From Anaerotignum sp. (GTDB taxonomy: Bacteria > Bacillota > Clostridia > Lachnospirales > Anaerotignaceae): a DNA stretch of 41,658 nt. The position numbers were made by a program, and so were the translations under genes. The notes beneath the pieces were generated by a model. The model was not told the DNA's origin. It did not search any database and saw only the letters and a list, made by a program, of their open reading frames with translations. The stretch spans positions 1 through 41,658 of the forward strand of contig JAHHTU010000021.1 in assembly GCA_020024455.1 (NCBI GenBank), in the 5' to 3' direction. Shown here in pieces: positions 8,333-16,038 of the stretch (the first letter of the stretch is position 1; each line of letters begins with the position of its first letter).

Positions 8333-10085
8333 AACAAAAATTGTATGTACATTAGGACCGGCAACAGATGATGTGGAAATTATGAAAACACTCATTCGTA
8401 ACGGATTAGATGCAGCAAGAGTCAATTTTTCCCATGGCACATATGAATCTCATGGGGAAATTATTAAAAAAATGAAACAGGCAAGAAAAGAATTGAATGC
8501 CCCCATTCCCTTGTTGTTGGACACCAAAGGCCCTGAAATCCGTATCAAAACATTTGAAAATGATAAAATTACATTGGAAGCAGGGGACAAATTTATACTG
8601 ACCACAGAAGATGTCAAGGGAACAAAAGAAAAAGTTTCTGTCACATATGAAAATTTGCCAACAGATTTGCAAAGAGGTTCTCGTGTGCTGATTGATGATG
8701 GTTTAGTGGAATTGAAAGTGGACAGTGTGACAAATGTGGACGTGCATTGTACGGTCGTGACCGGTGGTGTGGTTGGTTCCAGAAAAGGTGTCAATTTGCC
8801 GGGGGTACAAGTCAAATTGCCTTCTTTGACAGATAAAGATATTTCTGATTTGAAATTTGGTATTGAAAATGGATTTGACTATGTGGCGGCTTCTTTCATT
8901 CGCTGTGCGGCAGACGTTCTGAAAATCAGACAGGTGTTGGAAGAAAACGGCGGCGAACGCATTCATATCATTTCTAAAATTGAAAACCAAGAAGGTGTGG
9001 ACAATATTGATGAGATTTTAGAAGTATCTGACGGGATTATGGTTGCCAGAGGAGACTTGGGTGTGGAAATTCCACCCGAAGAAGTGCCTTTGGTGCAAAA
9101 AATGTTGATTGCAAAAGCAAATAAATACAGCAAACCTGTCATTACTGCAACACAAATGTTGGAAAGTATGGTCAAAAGCCCAAGACCAACCAGAGCAGAA
9201 GCAAATGATGTTGCCAATGCCATTTTTGATGGCAGTGATGCCATTATGCTTTCCGGCGAAACTGCAATGGGAGAATACCCTTGTGAAGCGGTGGCAACCA
9301 TGGCAAGAATTGCAGAACGTGCAGAAAGCAGTATCAATTATGCAAAAAATTTGACAAGAAACTTGGAAACAAGACAAGCCAATATTACAAATGCAATCAG
9401 TTTTGCAGCTTGCACATTGGCAGCAGAATTGCATACAGAAGTGATTAGCACCATTACAAAATCCGGCTTTACTGCAAGAATGATTTCCAAATACAGACCG
9501 GTTTGCCCGATTGTTGCGGCAACCTTGCATGAACAGATTTGGCGTCAGTTGAATTTGGTATGGGGTTGTAAACCCATTTTGCATACAGCACCGTTATCCA
9601 AAGGTGAAGTATTTGATACAGCCATGAAAATGGCTGAAAAAAGCGGTTTGGTAAAAAATGGGGATACTGTGGTATTGGCTTTGGGTATGCCTGTTGGTGT
9701 GAGCGGTTCTACCAATACCTTGCGTGTGGATATTGTGGGTGATGTGTTATGTAAGGGGATTGGCATTGGAAAAAAGAAGGTAAGCGGTATGGCTCGTGTG
9801 ATTAAAGTACGTGAGGAAATAGACCGCAATTTCAAAAAAGGTGATATTTTGGTTGCAACTTGTACCAATAATGATTTTATGCCTTACCTGCAAAAAGCAT
9901 CTGCTATCATTGTTGGCCCTATCGACCATACACAAAACAGCCATGCCGAGATTGTAGGCAGAGCATTGAACATTCCTGTGATTATTTGCGATACAAAAGT
10001 GATTGACTTTATTCCAAATGATACACTGATTACGGTAGATGCAGAAAAAGGCTTTGTATATGCAGGTATTCCAAACGAAAAATAA
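8325..10085 (+). CDS. pyk: Pyruvate kinase with C-terminal PEP-utiliser-like domain
   Basis: A 586-residue enzyme making pyruvate and ATP from phosphoenolpyruvate and ADP. The N-terminus RRTKIVCTLGPAT is canonical. The catalytic Lys region HIISKIENQEG, the metal site MVARGDLGVEIP and KPVITATQMLESM follow. After the C domain, about residues 475-586 form the extra domain found in Bacillus-type pyruvate kinases, resembling the swivelling phosphohistidine domain of PEP-utilising enzymes (NSHAEIVGRALNIPVI). The start is fixed by family alignment. A short overlapping ORF shares its ribosome-binding site. Confidence 0.97.
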   Translation: MRRTKIVCTLGPATDDVEIMKTLIRNGLDAARVNFSHGTYESHGEIIKKMKQARKELNAPIPLLLDTKGPEIRIKTFENDKITLEAGDKFILTTEDVKGTKEKVSVTYENLPTDLQRGSRVLIDDGLVELKVDSVTNVDVHCTVVTGGVVGSRKGVNLPGVQVKLPSLTDKDISDLKFGIENGFDYVAASFIRCAADVLKIRQVLEENGGERIHIISKIENQEGVDNIDEILEVSDGIMVARGDLGVEIPPEEVPLVQKMLIAKANKYSKPVITATQMLESMVKSPRPTRAEANDVANAIFDGSDAIMLSGETAMGEYPCEAVATMARIAERAESSINYAKNLTRNLETRQANITNAISFAACTLAAELHTEVISTITKSGFTARMISKYRPVCPIVAATLHEQIWRQLNLVWGCKPILHTAPLSKGEVFDTAMKMAEKSGLVKNGDTVVLALGMPVGVSGSTNTLRVDIVGDVLCKGIGIGKKKVSGMARVIKVREEIDRNFKKGDILVATCTNNDFMPYLQKASAIIVGPIDHTQNSHAEIVGRALNIPVIICDTKVIDFIPNDTLITVDAEKGFVYAGIPNEK

Positions 10086-10114
10086 TAGAAAATCTATTTG
10101 CTAGTATGTATATG

Positions 10115-10159
10115 AGAAAAGGAGAGTATCTTGAACATTCAAAATATTCTCCTTTTTCT
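10115..10159 (+). terminator. Terminator after pyk
   Basis: GGAGAGTAT...ATATTCTCC forms a long hairpin (10121-10152), preceded by an A tract and followed by TTTTTCT. Its sequence is strikingly similar to the hairpin at 25375-25418. Confidence 0.85.
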
Positions 10160-10331
10160 TATCAGATATGATTTTATATAATATACATAAAAAAATGTAG
10201 AAAAATATAGAGTATTTATATAAATTGTCGATATGTACATTGACAAAAAACGAAAATCTATATACCATATACATAAGATGTTAATATATGGAAGAAATAT
10301 TCTATATACTGAAAATAAGCATTTATATCCA

Positions 10332-10340
10332 TGGTATGAT
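10332..10340 (+). promoter_or_regulatory. Extended -10 promoter of the DUF819 gene
   Basis: TGGTATGAT lies 34 bases before ATG 10374, within an AT-rich leader (10160-10373) that shows no other feature. It would put transcription start after the earlier in-frame ATG at 10233, which supports the 10374 start. Confidence 0.55.
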
Positions 10341-10373
10341 AGGTTGTGTCATTTGCAGAAAGGAGAGAGTCAT

Positions 10374-11588
10374 ATGCAAACAACATTCATCAGTCCGGAC
10401 AATACATGGGCGTTGATGGCAATTACTTGTGGTTGGGTAGCAGTATCCATTTGGTTGGAACAGACCTATGCTTGGGCATCAAAACTTTCCGGTGCGATTA
10501 TTGCACTGGTTGGGGCACTGGTATTGACCAATTTGAATATCATTCCAACACACGCCCCTTGGTTTGATGATATCATTTGGGGATATGTAGTACCGCTTGC
10601 CATTCCGTTATTATTGTTGCAATGTAATATCAAAAAAATATGGCGGCAATCAGGAAAACTGTTGTTTTTATTCCTGATTGGTTCTGTGGGAACGGCTTGT
10701 GCAGCAATGCTTGCATACACATTGTTGAAAGGAAAAATTCCGTATTTGGAAGGCGTTGCGGCAATGATGACCGGTTCTTATATCGGTGGCGGTGTAAACT
10801 TTGCCGCACTATCAGCCTCTTTTGATGTCCCCAGCAAAGTGGTGGCAGCAACCACAGTGGCAGATAACTTATTGATGGCAGTCTATTTCTTTGTATTGAT
10901 TACCATACCAAGTTTGAGCTTTTTCCGTAAACATTTTAAGCACCCACATCTGGACGAAGTGGAAAGCAAAGGTGTGAATGAAGAAGCAAAAACACAGGCA
11001 GCCGCATATTGGGAAAGAAAACCCGTTTCTTTGATGGATATTGCATTGAATATTGCAGTCAGCACCATCATTGTTTGTATATCCAATGCCATAGCGGCAT
11101 TTTTGGGAAATGTCATTCCAACCAGTAACGAATTCTTAAAAATCATCAATAGTTTATTCGGGAATAAATATCTGATTATGACAACGGTTGCCATGCTTGT
11201 GGCAACATTCGGTGGCGAAAAGGTGGAACGTATGGCAGGAACACAGGAAATCGGAACATTTTTGATTTATTTGTTCTTGTTTGTCATTGGGGTACCTGCA
11301 TCTATTATGGAAATTTTGCAGAAAGCACCATTATTGTTATTGTTCTGTGCGATTATGGTGTGTATCAATATGCTGGTTTGCTTTGTGTTTGGAAAATTGC
11401 TCAAATGCTCCTTGGAGGACATCATATTGGCGTCCAATGCAAACATTGGTGGCCCGACCACAGCCGCAGCAATGGCAATCTCAAAAGGTTGGGTAAAATT
11501 GGTTGGCCCTATCATGTTGATTGGCACATTGGGCTATGTGATTGGGACGTATTTTGGTACGATTGTCGGTAATTTGTTGGGGGCTTAG
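10374..11588 (+). CDS. DUF819 family integral membrane protein (YjcL-like)
   Basis: A 404-residue polytopic membrane protein with about ten hydrophobic segments. Features of the DUF819 family are visible: the N-terminal DNTWALMAITCGW, a Gly-rich MTGSYIGGGVNFAA segment near residue 130, and the C-terminal ASNANIGGPTTAAAMA segment near 345. Family members resemble secondary transporters, but their substrate is not established. The longer frame from 10233 is rejected because AAGGAG sits 8 bases before ATG 10374 and a -10 box lies between the two starts. A dipeptidase follows 61 bases downstream. Co-occurrence suggests uptake or efflux of a dipeptide, amino acid or cell-wall fragment (inference). 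Confidence 0.85.
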   Translation: MQTTFISPDNTWALMAITCGWVAVSIWLEQTYAWASKLSGAIIALVGALVLTNLNIIPTHAPWFDDIIWGYVVPLAIPLLLLQCNIKKIWRQSGKLLFLFLIGSVGTACAAMLAYTLLKGKIPYLEGVAAMMTGSYIGGGVNFAALSASFDVPSKVVAATTVADNLLMAVYFFVLITIPSLSFFRKHFKHPHLDEVESKGVNEEAKTQAAAYWERKPVSLMDIALNIAVSTIIVCISNAIAAFLGNVIPTSNEFLKIINSLFGNKYLIMTTVAMLVATFGGEKVERMAGTQEIGTFLIYLFLFVIGVPASIMEILQKAPLLLLFCAIMVCINMLVCFVFGKLLKCSLEDIILASNANIGGPTTAAAMAISKGWVKLVGPIMLIGTLGYVIGTYFGTIVGNLLGA

Positions 11589-11649
11589 TATAGAAATACA
11601 AAAGTGGAAAAGTATGTGAAAAAACAACAGGAAAGCAGGTGTTGGGATT

Positions 11650-12621
11650 ATGGTTTTTGATGGGCATTGTGATATTTTTACAGATGTCACAATCAAACGA
11701 TTGCAAGGAGAAACCCAAGTATTGAAAAATCATCATTTACCCAAATTGCGAAAAGGAAACATCGAAGGCGGCTGTTTTGTGATTTGGGTAGACCCTCCAT
11801 ATGATACAGATTATGGAAAACGCACCAAACAAGTGTTAGATGCTATTTCTGCCGAGATGGCAGAATGTGACGAGGCTGTGCTTGTGCATACCATGGCAGA
11901 AATTGCAAAAGCAAAGGCAGACGGAAAGTTTTATATCTTATTGGGCACAGAGGGGTTGGCAGCGATTGGAGAAGATGTTGACCGGATTGAAAGATTGTAT
12001 GATTTTGGTGTGCGTCATGCGATGCTGACATGGAATGAAGAAAATGCACTGGCAACCGGCGTGCAGGGCAATCCTGCACGTGGGGTTACGCCGATGGGGA
12101 AAAAAGCGTTGCAACTGTTGGAGAAAAAACATATGCTTGTGGACGTATCCCATCTGAACGAACGTTCTTTTTGGGACGCATTGGATATCGTAAGCTGCCC
12201 TGTTTTGGCGTCACATTCCAATGCAAAGGCTTTGGCAAATACAGCAAGAAATTTGACAGATGACCAACTGCTTGCCATTCGAGATACCGATGGATTGGTT
12301 GGCTTAAATTCGTTCAATCTGTTTGTCAGCCAAGATATCAGAAAGCAGAATATAGATATGTTTGTCAAACACATTGTCTATATGGCAGAAAAAATCGGTG
12401 TGAATCATGTGGGGTTTGGTTTTGATTTTTTTGAATTTTTATCTACGGACTGCATGAAAAGTTATAGTGACTTAGATGTTCCCTATACAACCGGATTGGA
12501 GGATTGCACCAAAGTGCCAATATTATTGCAACAGCTGGAAAAAGTGGGTTTTACAAAACAAGAGTTGGAACGAATTTGTTATCAAAATTGGCATGATTTT
12601 ATACGGCGTATTTTGGGTTAG
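11650..12621 (+). CDS. Membrane dipeptidase, peptidase family M19
   Basis: A 323-residue zinc dipeptidase of the renal dipeptidase family, which splits dipeptides, often with a C-terminal D-residue. The metal and active-site motifs are in order: DGHCDI (His and Asp at the N-terminus), GTEGL (bridging Glu), DVSHL, ASHSNAKAL, and GFGFDFFEF in place of the usual GIGSDFDG. No signal peptide or membrane anchor is seen, so it is probably cytoplasmic. The start has a modest ribosome-binding site (AGGTG). It probably shares a transcript with the DUF819 gene. Confidence 0.9.
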   Translation: MVFDGHCDIFTDVTIKRLQGETQVLKNHHLPKLRKGNIEGGCFVIWVDPPYDTDYGKRTKQVLDAISAEMAECDEAVLVHTMAEIAKAKADGKFYILLGTEGLAAIGEDVDRIERLYDFGVRHAMLTWNEENALATGVQGNPARGVTPMGKKALQLLEKKHMLVDVSHLNERSFWDALDIVSCPVLASHSNAKALANTARNLTDDQLLAIRDTDGLVGLNSFNLFVSQDIRKQNIDMFVKHIVYMAEKIGVNHVGFGFDFFEFLSTDCMKSYSDLDVPYTTGLEDCTKVPILLQQLEKVGFTKQELERICYQNWHDFIRRILG

Positions 12622-12646
12622 TCGGTCGCAGAAAAATTTCTTTCTG

Positions 12647-12683
12647 AAAAAAGCACTGTTTGCAATCAAACAGTGCTTTTTCA
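12647..12683 (+). terminator. Bidirectional terminator between dipeptidase and XRE-cupin genes
   Basis: A perfect hairpin AAAAAAGCACTGTTTG-CAAT-CAAACAGTGCTTTTT, with A tract on one side and T tract on the other, lies between two convergent stop codons and can serve both. Confidence 0.9.
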
Positions 12684-12703
12684 TATGCTACATCGTACTG
12701 TCA

Positions 12704-13255
12704 TTAAAAAAAGGAGGGTGTCATTGCCCAGATTGAAACGCAATCTGCATTGGAACGATTGATATATTTATGCGGCAAAGCGGCATTGAAATAAATGCTG
12801 TCGCCTTCTTGCAAAACATATTCATGCCCATTCAAATATACTGTCAATTCTCCTTTGATGACATAACCGCATTCCTCTCCATCATGCACAATCGGTGGGT
12901 GTTCATAACTGCAACCGCTTTTGAGTGTAACTTCTGTTAAATCTAACGAATGTTCTTTTGATGTGGGACTTAACAGCTTATAATAGCTGGTATTTGCGTG
13001 TGCGATGAGAGTTTTGTGATTGCCTTTGCGAATGATGATTTGTTCCTCTTGTGTGGGGTCTTCGAAGAAATAGTTGATGTTTGTTTCCAACGCTTGTGCC
13101 AAACGCCACAAACTGACAACAGAAGGAATGACCATATCTCGCTCGATTTGGCTAATCAGTCCTGTGCTGACTTCTGACATTTTGGAAAGTTCAGCAATAC
13201 TGAGATGCTTTTTGTTGCGTAATTCACGCAATTTTCCACCATTGAAAATTGACAT
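12704..13255 (-). CDS. XRE family transcriptional regulator with cupin sensor domain
   Basis: A 183-residue regulator. Residues about 8-62 are an XRE helix-turn-helix (IAELSKMSEVSTGLISQIER), and residues about 105-178 a cupin fold (HDGEECGYVIKGELTVYLNG, then GDSIYFNAALPHKYIN). Such proteins usually bind a small ligand such as an amino acid, polyamine or organic acid, and repress transport or catabolic genes. The start is ATG 13255 with AAAGGAG upstream, not the longer frame to 13303. It is convergent with the DUF819-dipeptidase genes and has its own promoter with a palindrome at the start site, suggesting autoregulation. Control of the neighbours is possible but not shown. Confidence 0.88.
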   Translation of the reverse strand: MSIFNGGKLRELRNKKHLSIAELSKMSEVSTGLISQIERDMVIPSVVSLWRLAQALETNINYFFEDPTQEEQIIIRKGNHKTLIAHANTSYYKLLSPTSKEHSLDLTEVTLKSGCSYEHPPIVHDGEECGYVIKGELTVYLNGHEYVLQEGDSIYFNAALPHKYINRSNADCVSIWAMTPSFF

Positions 13256-13282
13256 ATCTTTATTCTCTCCTTTTACAATCGT

Positions 13283-13300
13283 TCGTTTTTGAAAAAACGA
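13283..13300. repeat. Inverted repeat in the XRE-cupin leader
   Basis: TCGTTTTT-GA-AAAAACGA has perfect 8-base arms. It lies between the likely transcription start and the ribosome-binding site of the regulator. It could be a second operator or an RNA hairpin. Confidence 0.5.
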
Positions 13301-13316
13301 CAATGCTTATGAAAAA

Positions 13317-13337
13317 AATCAATGTTTTTCATTGATT
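13317..13337. promoter_or_regulatory. Candidate operator of the XRE-cupin regulator
   Basis: AATCAATG-TTTTT-CATTGATT is a perfect palindrome with 8-base arms and a 5-base spacer. It starts just after the -10 box of the regulator's promoter, covering about +1 to +20, a classic repressor position. Confidence 0.55.
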
Positions 13338-13342
13338 TGTCT

Positions 13343-13371
13343 ATTGTAACATTTTTGTTGGAAAGGAACAA
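13343..13371 (-). promoter_or_regulatory. Promoter of the XRE-cupin gene
   Basis: On the minus strand TTGTTC (13366-13371), a 17-base spacer and TACAAT (13343-13348). Confidence 0.6.
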
Positions 13372-13441
13372 GAACAATATAAATTTCTGTGCCAAAAAAT
13401 GAAAGCAAAGAAAAAAACGTTGTTTCGTTGCAAAATCAACA

Positions 13442-13471
13442 TTGGTGTGCTATGATGGTTAAGATTATAAT
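13442..13471 (+). promoter_or_regulatory. Promoter of the yhbY-nadD-rsfS operon
   Basis: TTGGTG (13442-13447), an 18-base spacer and TATAAT (13466-13471), 40 bases before the yhbY start. Confidence 0.65.
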
Positions 13472-13510
13472 GTAGACACACAAAAAACAATAAAAAAAGG
13501 AGGAAGCCAT

Positions 13511-13810
13511 ATGTTGACAAGCAAACAAAGAGCTTTTTTGCGTGCACAGGCAAATAAAATTCCTGCCATTTTTCAAGTGGGAAAAAACGGTGTGACACCG
13601 GAATTGAGAGATACGGTGCATCATGCTTTGGAAGCAAGAGAACTGGTGAAAGTCAGTGTGTTGGACAACAATATGCTGGGGGCAGCAGAAGCGGCAGAAC
13701 TGTTGGCAAGCAGAACAGGAGCAGAGATTGTACAAGTGATTGGAAATAAATTTATATTGTACCGTGCGTCCAAAAAACCTGTCATTGAATTGCCACGTGC
13801 CAAACAATAA
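13511..13810 (+). CDS. yhbY: Ribosome assembly RNA-binding protein YhbY (CRM domain)
   Basis: A 99-residue single CRM-domain protein that associates with pre-50S ribosomal particles in the family. It begins with LTSKQRAFLRAQANKI and contains the GxxG-type loop VGKNGVTPEL and the IGNKFILYR segment. AAAGGAGG lies 8 bases before the ATG. It heads a conserved block (yhbY, nadD, yqeK, rsfS) found in the same order in Bacillus (yqeI-yqeJ-yqeK-yqeL). The next gene starts 17 bases later. Confidence 0.95.
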   Translation: MLTSKQRAFLRAQANKIPAIFQVGKNGVTPELRDTVHHALEARELVKVSVLDNNMLGAAEAAELLASRTGAEIVQVIGNKFILYRASKKPVIELPRAKQ

Positions 13811-13827
13811 AAGGCGGGAAAAAGAAA

Positions 13828-15072
13828 ATGAGAAATGAAATTGCTGATTTCAAAAATTGTGAAAGTATTGCGATTATGGGTGGCACATTTGACCCCATAC
13901 ATTATGGGCATTTGGTAACGGCAGAGGCAGTAAGACACCGTTTTCATGTGGATAAGGTTATTTTTATTCCCACAGGACGACCTGCACACAAAATAAACAA
14001 AGAAGTGACACATAATGAACATCGGTATTTGATGACGGTGTTGGCAACGATGCGAAATGAAAATTTTGATGTTTCCCGCATTGAAATTGACCGTCCAGGT
14101 GTGACATATACCATTGATACCATAGAAACGTTGAAAAAACATTGCCGCCCTGATGTGCGGTTGTATTTTATTACGGGGGCAGATGCCATTCACCAGATTA
14201 TGACATGGAAAGATTCGGAGCGTTTATTGGCATTATGTGATTTTGTGGCAGTGACAAGACCGGGATACCGGAAAAATGAGTTATTTGCAGAAATTGATGC
14301 CTTGCAGGAAAAATATGTCAGCCGTATCCATTACATGGAAGTGCCGGCGTTGGCAATTTCATCATCAGATATTCGCACCCGTGCAAAAAACGGTATGCCA
14401 ATCAAATATTTGTTGCCACAAGAAGTGGAAGATTATATCCATAAATTTGGATTGTATCAGAAAAAAGAAGTGAATGAGGTGAAGTTCATGCTTTCCATAG
14501 AAACCATGCAAGAAAAATTACAATCGGCTTTGTCTGTCAAACGCTACATTCACACAATGGGTGTTTCTGAGGAAGCTGTGAAATTGGCAGAAATTTATGG
14601 AACACCTGTGGATTGTGAAAAGGCAAGAGTTGCAGGGTTATTGCATGATTGTGCAAAAGATTATCCAAAAGAATTGCGTATACGCTTTTGCAAAGAATAC
14701 AAAGTCAAAACAGATGATATTATGGAACAACAGCCGGATTTAATGCACCCGTTTTTGGGGGCAGAAGTGGCAAAAAGAGAGTATCAAATACAAGATGAAG
14801 AAATCTTAAACGCAATCCGTTACCATACAACAGGGCGTGCCAACATGACGTTATTGGAAAAAATTGTGTTTATTGCAGATTATATTGAGCCGCACAGAGA
14901 AAAATTTGAAGGCTTGGAAGAAGCAAGAAGATTGGCGTATTTGGACTTAAATTTGGCAATGAAGTTTATTTTGGAACAAACCATTGCCTTTGTCAAACAA
15001 AGAGGCAGATTGTTACACCCCCTGTCTTTGGAGGCATTTGACTACTATCAGACGAAAAATATGAAACAATAA
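13828..15072 (+). CDS. nadD: NadD-YqeK fusion: nicotinate-mononucleotide adenylyltransferase with HD hydrolase
   Basis: A 414-residue protein joining two genes that are separate in Bacillus. Residues 14-212 are NadD, making deamido-NAD from nicotinate mononucleotide and ATP: GGTFDPIHYGH (18-28) and ISSSDIR (177-183) are intact. Residues 221-414 are YqeK, an HD-domain protein whose relatives hydrolyse Ap4A: RYIHTMGV, LHDCAKD (H273, D274, D278) and YHTTGRANM are present. The joint is the natural NadD end (FGLYQKK) and about eight extra residues. Inside the joint, GAGGTGA (14476-14482) lies 5 bases before in-frame ATG 14488, so a free YqeK could also be made. Ap4A can be a by-product of adenylyl transfer, so the pairing makes metabolic sense (inference). 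Confidence 0.93.
   Translation: MRNEIADFKNCESIAIMGGTFDPIHYGHLVTAEAVRHRFHVDKVIFIPTGRPAHKINKEVTHNEHRYLMTVLATMRNENFDVSRIEIDRPGVTYTIDTIETLKKHCRPDVRLYFITGADAIHQIMTWKDSERLLALCDFVAVTRPGYRKNELFAEIDALQEKYVSRIHYMEVPALAISSSDIRTRAKNGMPIKYLLPQEVEDYIHKFGLYQKKEVNEVKFMLSIETMQEKLQSALSVKRYIHTMGVSEEAVKLAEIYGTPVDCEKARVAGLLHDCAKDYPKELRIRFCKEYKVKTDDIMEQQPDLMHPFLGAEVAKREYQIQDEEILNAIRYHTTGRANMTLLEKIVFIADYIEPHREKFEGLEEARRLAYLDLNLAMKFILEQTIAFVKQRGRLLHPLSLEAFDYYQTKNMKQ
14476..14490 (+). promoter_or_regulatory. Internal ribosome-binding site and ATG for YqeK
   Basis: GAGGTGA, 5 bases, then ATG (14488-14490) in frame with the fusion at residue 221, where free-standing YqeK proteins begin. It may be a relic of separate genes or an active internal start. 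Confidence 0.55.
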
Positions 15073-15090
15073 TATATTAGGAGGGATTTT

Positions 15091-15426
15091 ATGACCGCAT
15101 TAGAAGCAGCAAAAATTGCAGAAACCGCATTAGATGATAAATTGGGACAAGACATTCAAGTGTTGGATTTGAAAGGCTTATCCAATGTTGCAGATTGTTT
15201 TGTGATTGCAAGCGGAAATAATGTCAACCATCTGCGTGCAATGGCAGATGAAGTGGAACAAAAATTATTTCAGGCCGGTATGAAAATGCACCATTCCGAA
15301 GGGTACAGCACAGGAACTTGGATTTTATTGGATTTTGGCAATTTGTTAATCCATTTGTTCAATAAAGAAGAACGTGAATTCTATGGTTTGGAACACGTTT
15401 GGGGCGATGCAAAACCCGTAGAATAA
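15091..15426 (+). CDS. rsfS: Ribosome silencing factor RsfS
   Basis: A 111-residue protein of the RsfS/Iojap family. It binds L14 on the 50S subunit and blocks subunit joining in slow growth. Motifs are the DIQVLDLKGLSNVADCFVIA strand, the HLRAMADEVE helix and the C-terminal TWILLDFGNLLIHLF. AGGAGG is 8 bases before ATG. It is the last gene of the yhbY-nadD/yqeK operon, ending 12 bases before a terminator. Confidence 0.96.
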   Translation: MTALEAAKIAETALDDKLGQDIQVLDLKGLSNVADCFVIASGNNVNHLRAMADEVEQKLFQAGMKMHHSEGYSTGTWILLDFGNLLIHLFNKEEREFYGLEHVWGDAKPVE

Positions 15427-15438
15427 GCAATACAATCG

Positions 15439-15475
15439 GAGAATGTTTGGAAATATCCATACATTCTCTTTTTTT
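15439..15475 (+). terminator. Terminator after rsfS (may serve both directions)
   Basis: GAGAATGT...ACATTCTC with an inner TGG/CCA pairing, then seven T. Its GGAGAATGTTT start matches the hairpin at 25381. The convergent PPOX gene ends at its edge. Confidence 0.85.
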
Positions 15476-15956
15476 ATTGCTGTTTATGGATTTTTAAGTT
15501 GATGTGGCTGATGTCAATGCGGATAATACCGATTTGGAGCAGTTGGGCAAACGGCATTTGCTCTGCCTCTTGGATACAATTTGGTGCGAAACGTTGACAA
15601 AGCAAACACAATGCATGGCGTTTTTCATTGCGGTCTGTGATTGGTTGTGCAATGCCTTCGATGATGGTGCTTTCGTAGTATGTGGTGAATGTGTTTTTGT
15701 TTATGGCATAGTCCGAAACAAATGTCATGGATACTTTATCGTTTTGTATGATGTTTGCAATCTCACGCTCTGTGGATATAAAGTGAAAATATATGGAAGT
15801 ATCTTCCAGAACATGGTGTAAAGGCACACCATAGGGAAAACCGGCATTGTCTGCAGTGGACAAAATGCCGTAATCACATTTGGCGATGATGTCTTTGGCA
15901 ATTTGTGTTTCGGTTGTATTTAATGTCTGATATTTGATGTTGCGTTGTGTTGTCAT
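15474..15956 (-). CDS. Pyridoxamine 5'-phosphate oxidase family (NimA-like) flavoprotein
   Basis: A 160-residue split-barrel protein of the FMN-binding PPOX superfamily. The strand pattern is typical of NimA-like members: GILSTADNAGFPYGVPLHHV, SIYFHFISTEREIANI, KVSMTFVSDYA and a C-terminal IGIIRIDISHINLK. These proteins bind flavin or F420 and reduce small molecules, but the substrate here is unknown. The start is ATG 15956 with GGAGG 8 bases upstream, not the frame from 15971. It is divergent from the copper ATPase gene, sharing a 161-base region with palindromes. Confidence 0.85.
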   Translation of the reverse strand: MTTQRNIKYQTLNTTETQIAKDIIAKCDYGILSTADNAGFPYGVPLHHVLEDTSIYFHFISTEREIANIIQNDKVSMTFVSDYAINKNTFTTYYESTIIEGIAQPITDRNEKRHALCLLCQRFAPNCIQEAEQMPFAQLLQIGIIRIDISHINLKIHKQQ

Positions 15957-15988
15957 ATCATCAACCTCCATTTGTTTTGATTAGTATG

Positions 15989-16011
15989 GTATATTTTTTG
16001 CGAAAATATAC
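15989..16011. promoter_or_regulatory. Palindrome in the PPOX/copA intergenic region
   Basis: GTATATTTT-TTGCG-AAAATATAC has perfect 9-base arms around a 5-base spacer. It lies 32 bases before the PPOX start on that gene's side and is a candidate operator. The binding protein is unknown. Confidence 0.5.
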
Positions 16012-16022
16012 ATTCTTTTTTA

Positions 16023-16038
16023 TGTGACTTATGTCATT
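16023..16038. promoter_or_regulatory. Possible Crp/Fnr-type site upstream of copA
   Basis: TGTGA-CTTATG-TCATT matches the TGTGA-N6-TCACA pattern at 8 of 10 arm bases. Its centre falls about 41.5 bases before the start predicted from the adjacent promoter, the usual class II activator position. Confidence 0.35.

Noticed and set aside
10233..10373. Upstream 47-codon extension of the DUF819 protein
   Set aside because: No ribosome-binding site at 10233, non-conserved charged sequence, and a promoter -10 inside it. The start at 10374 has a strong ribosome-binding site.
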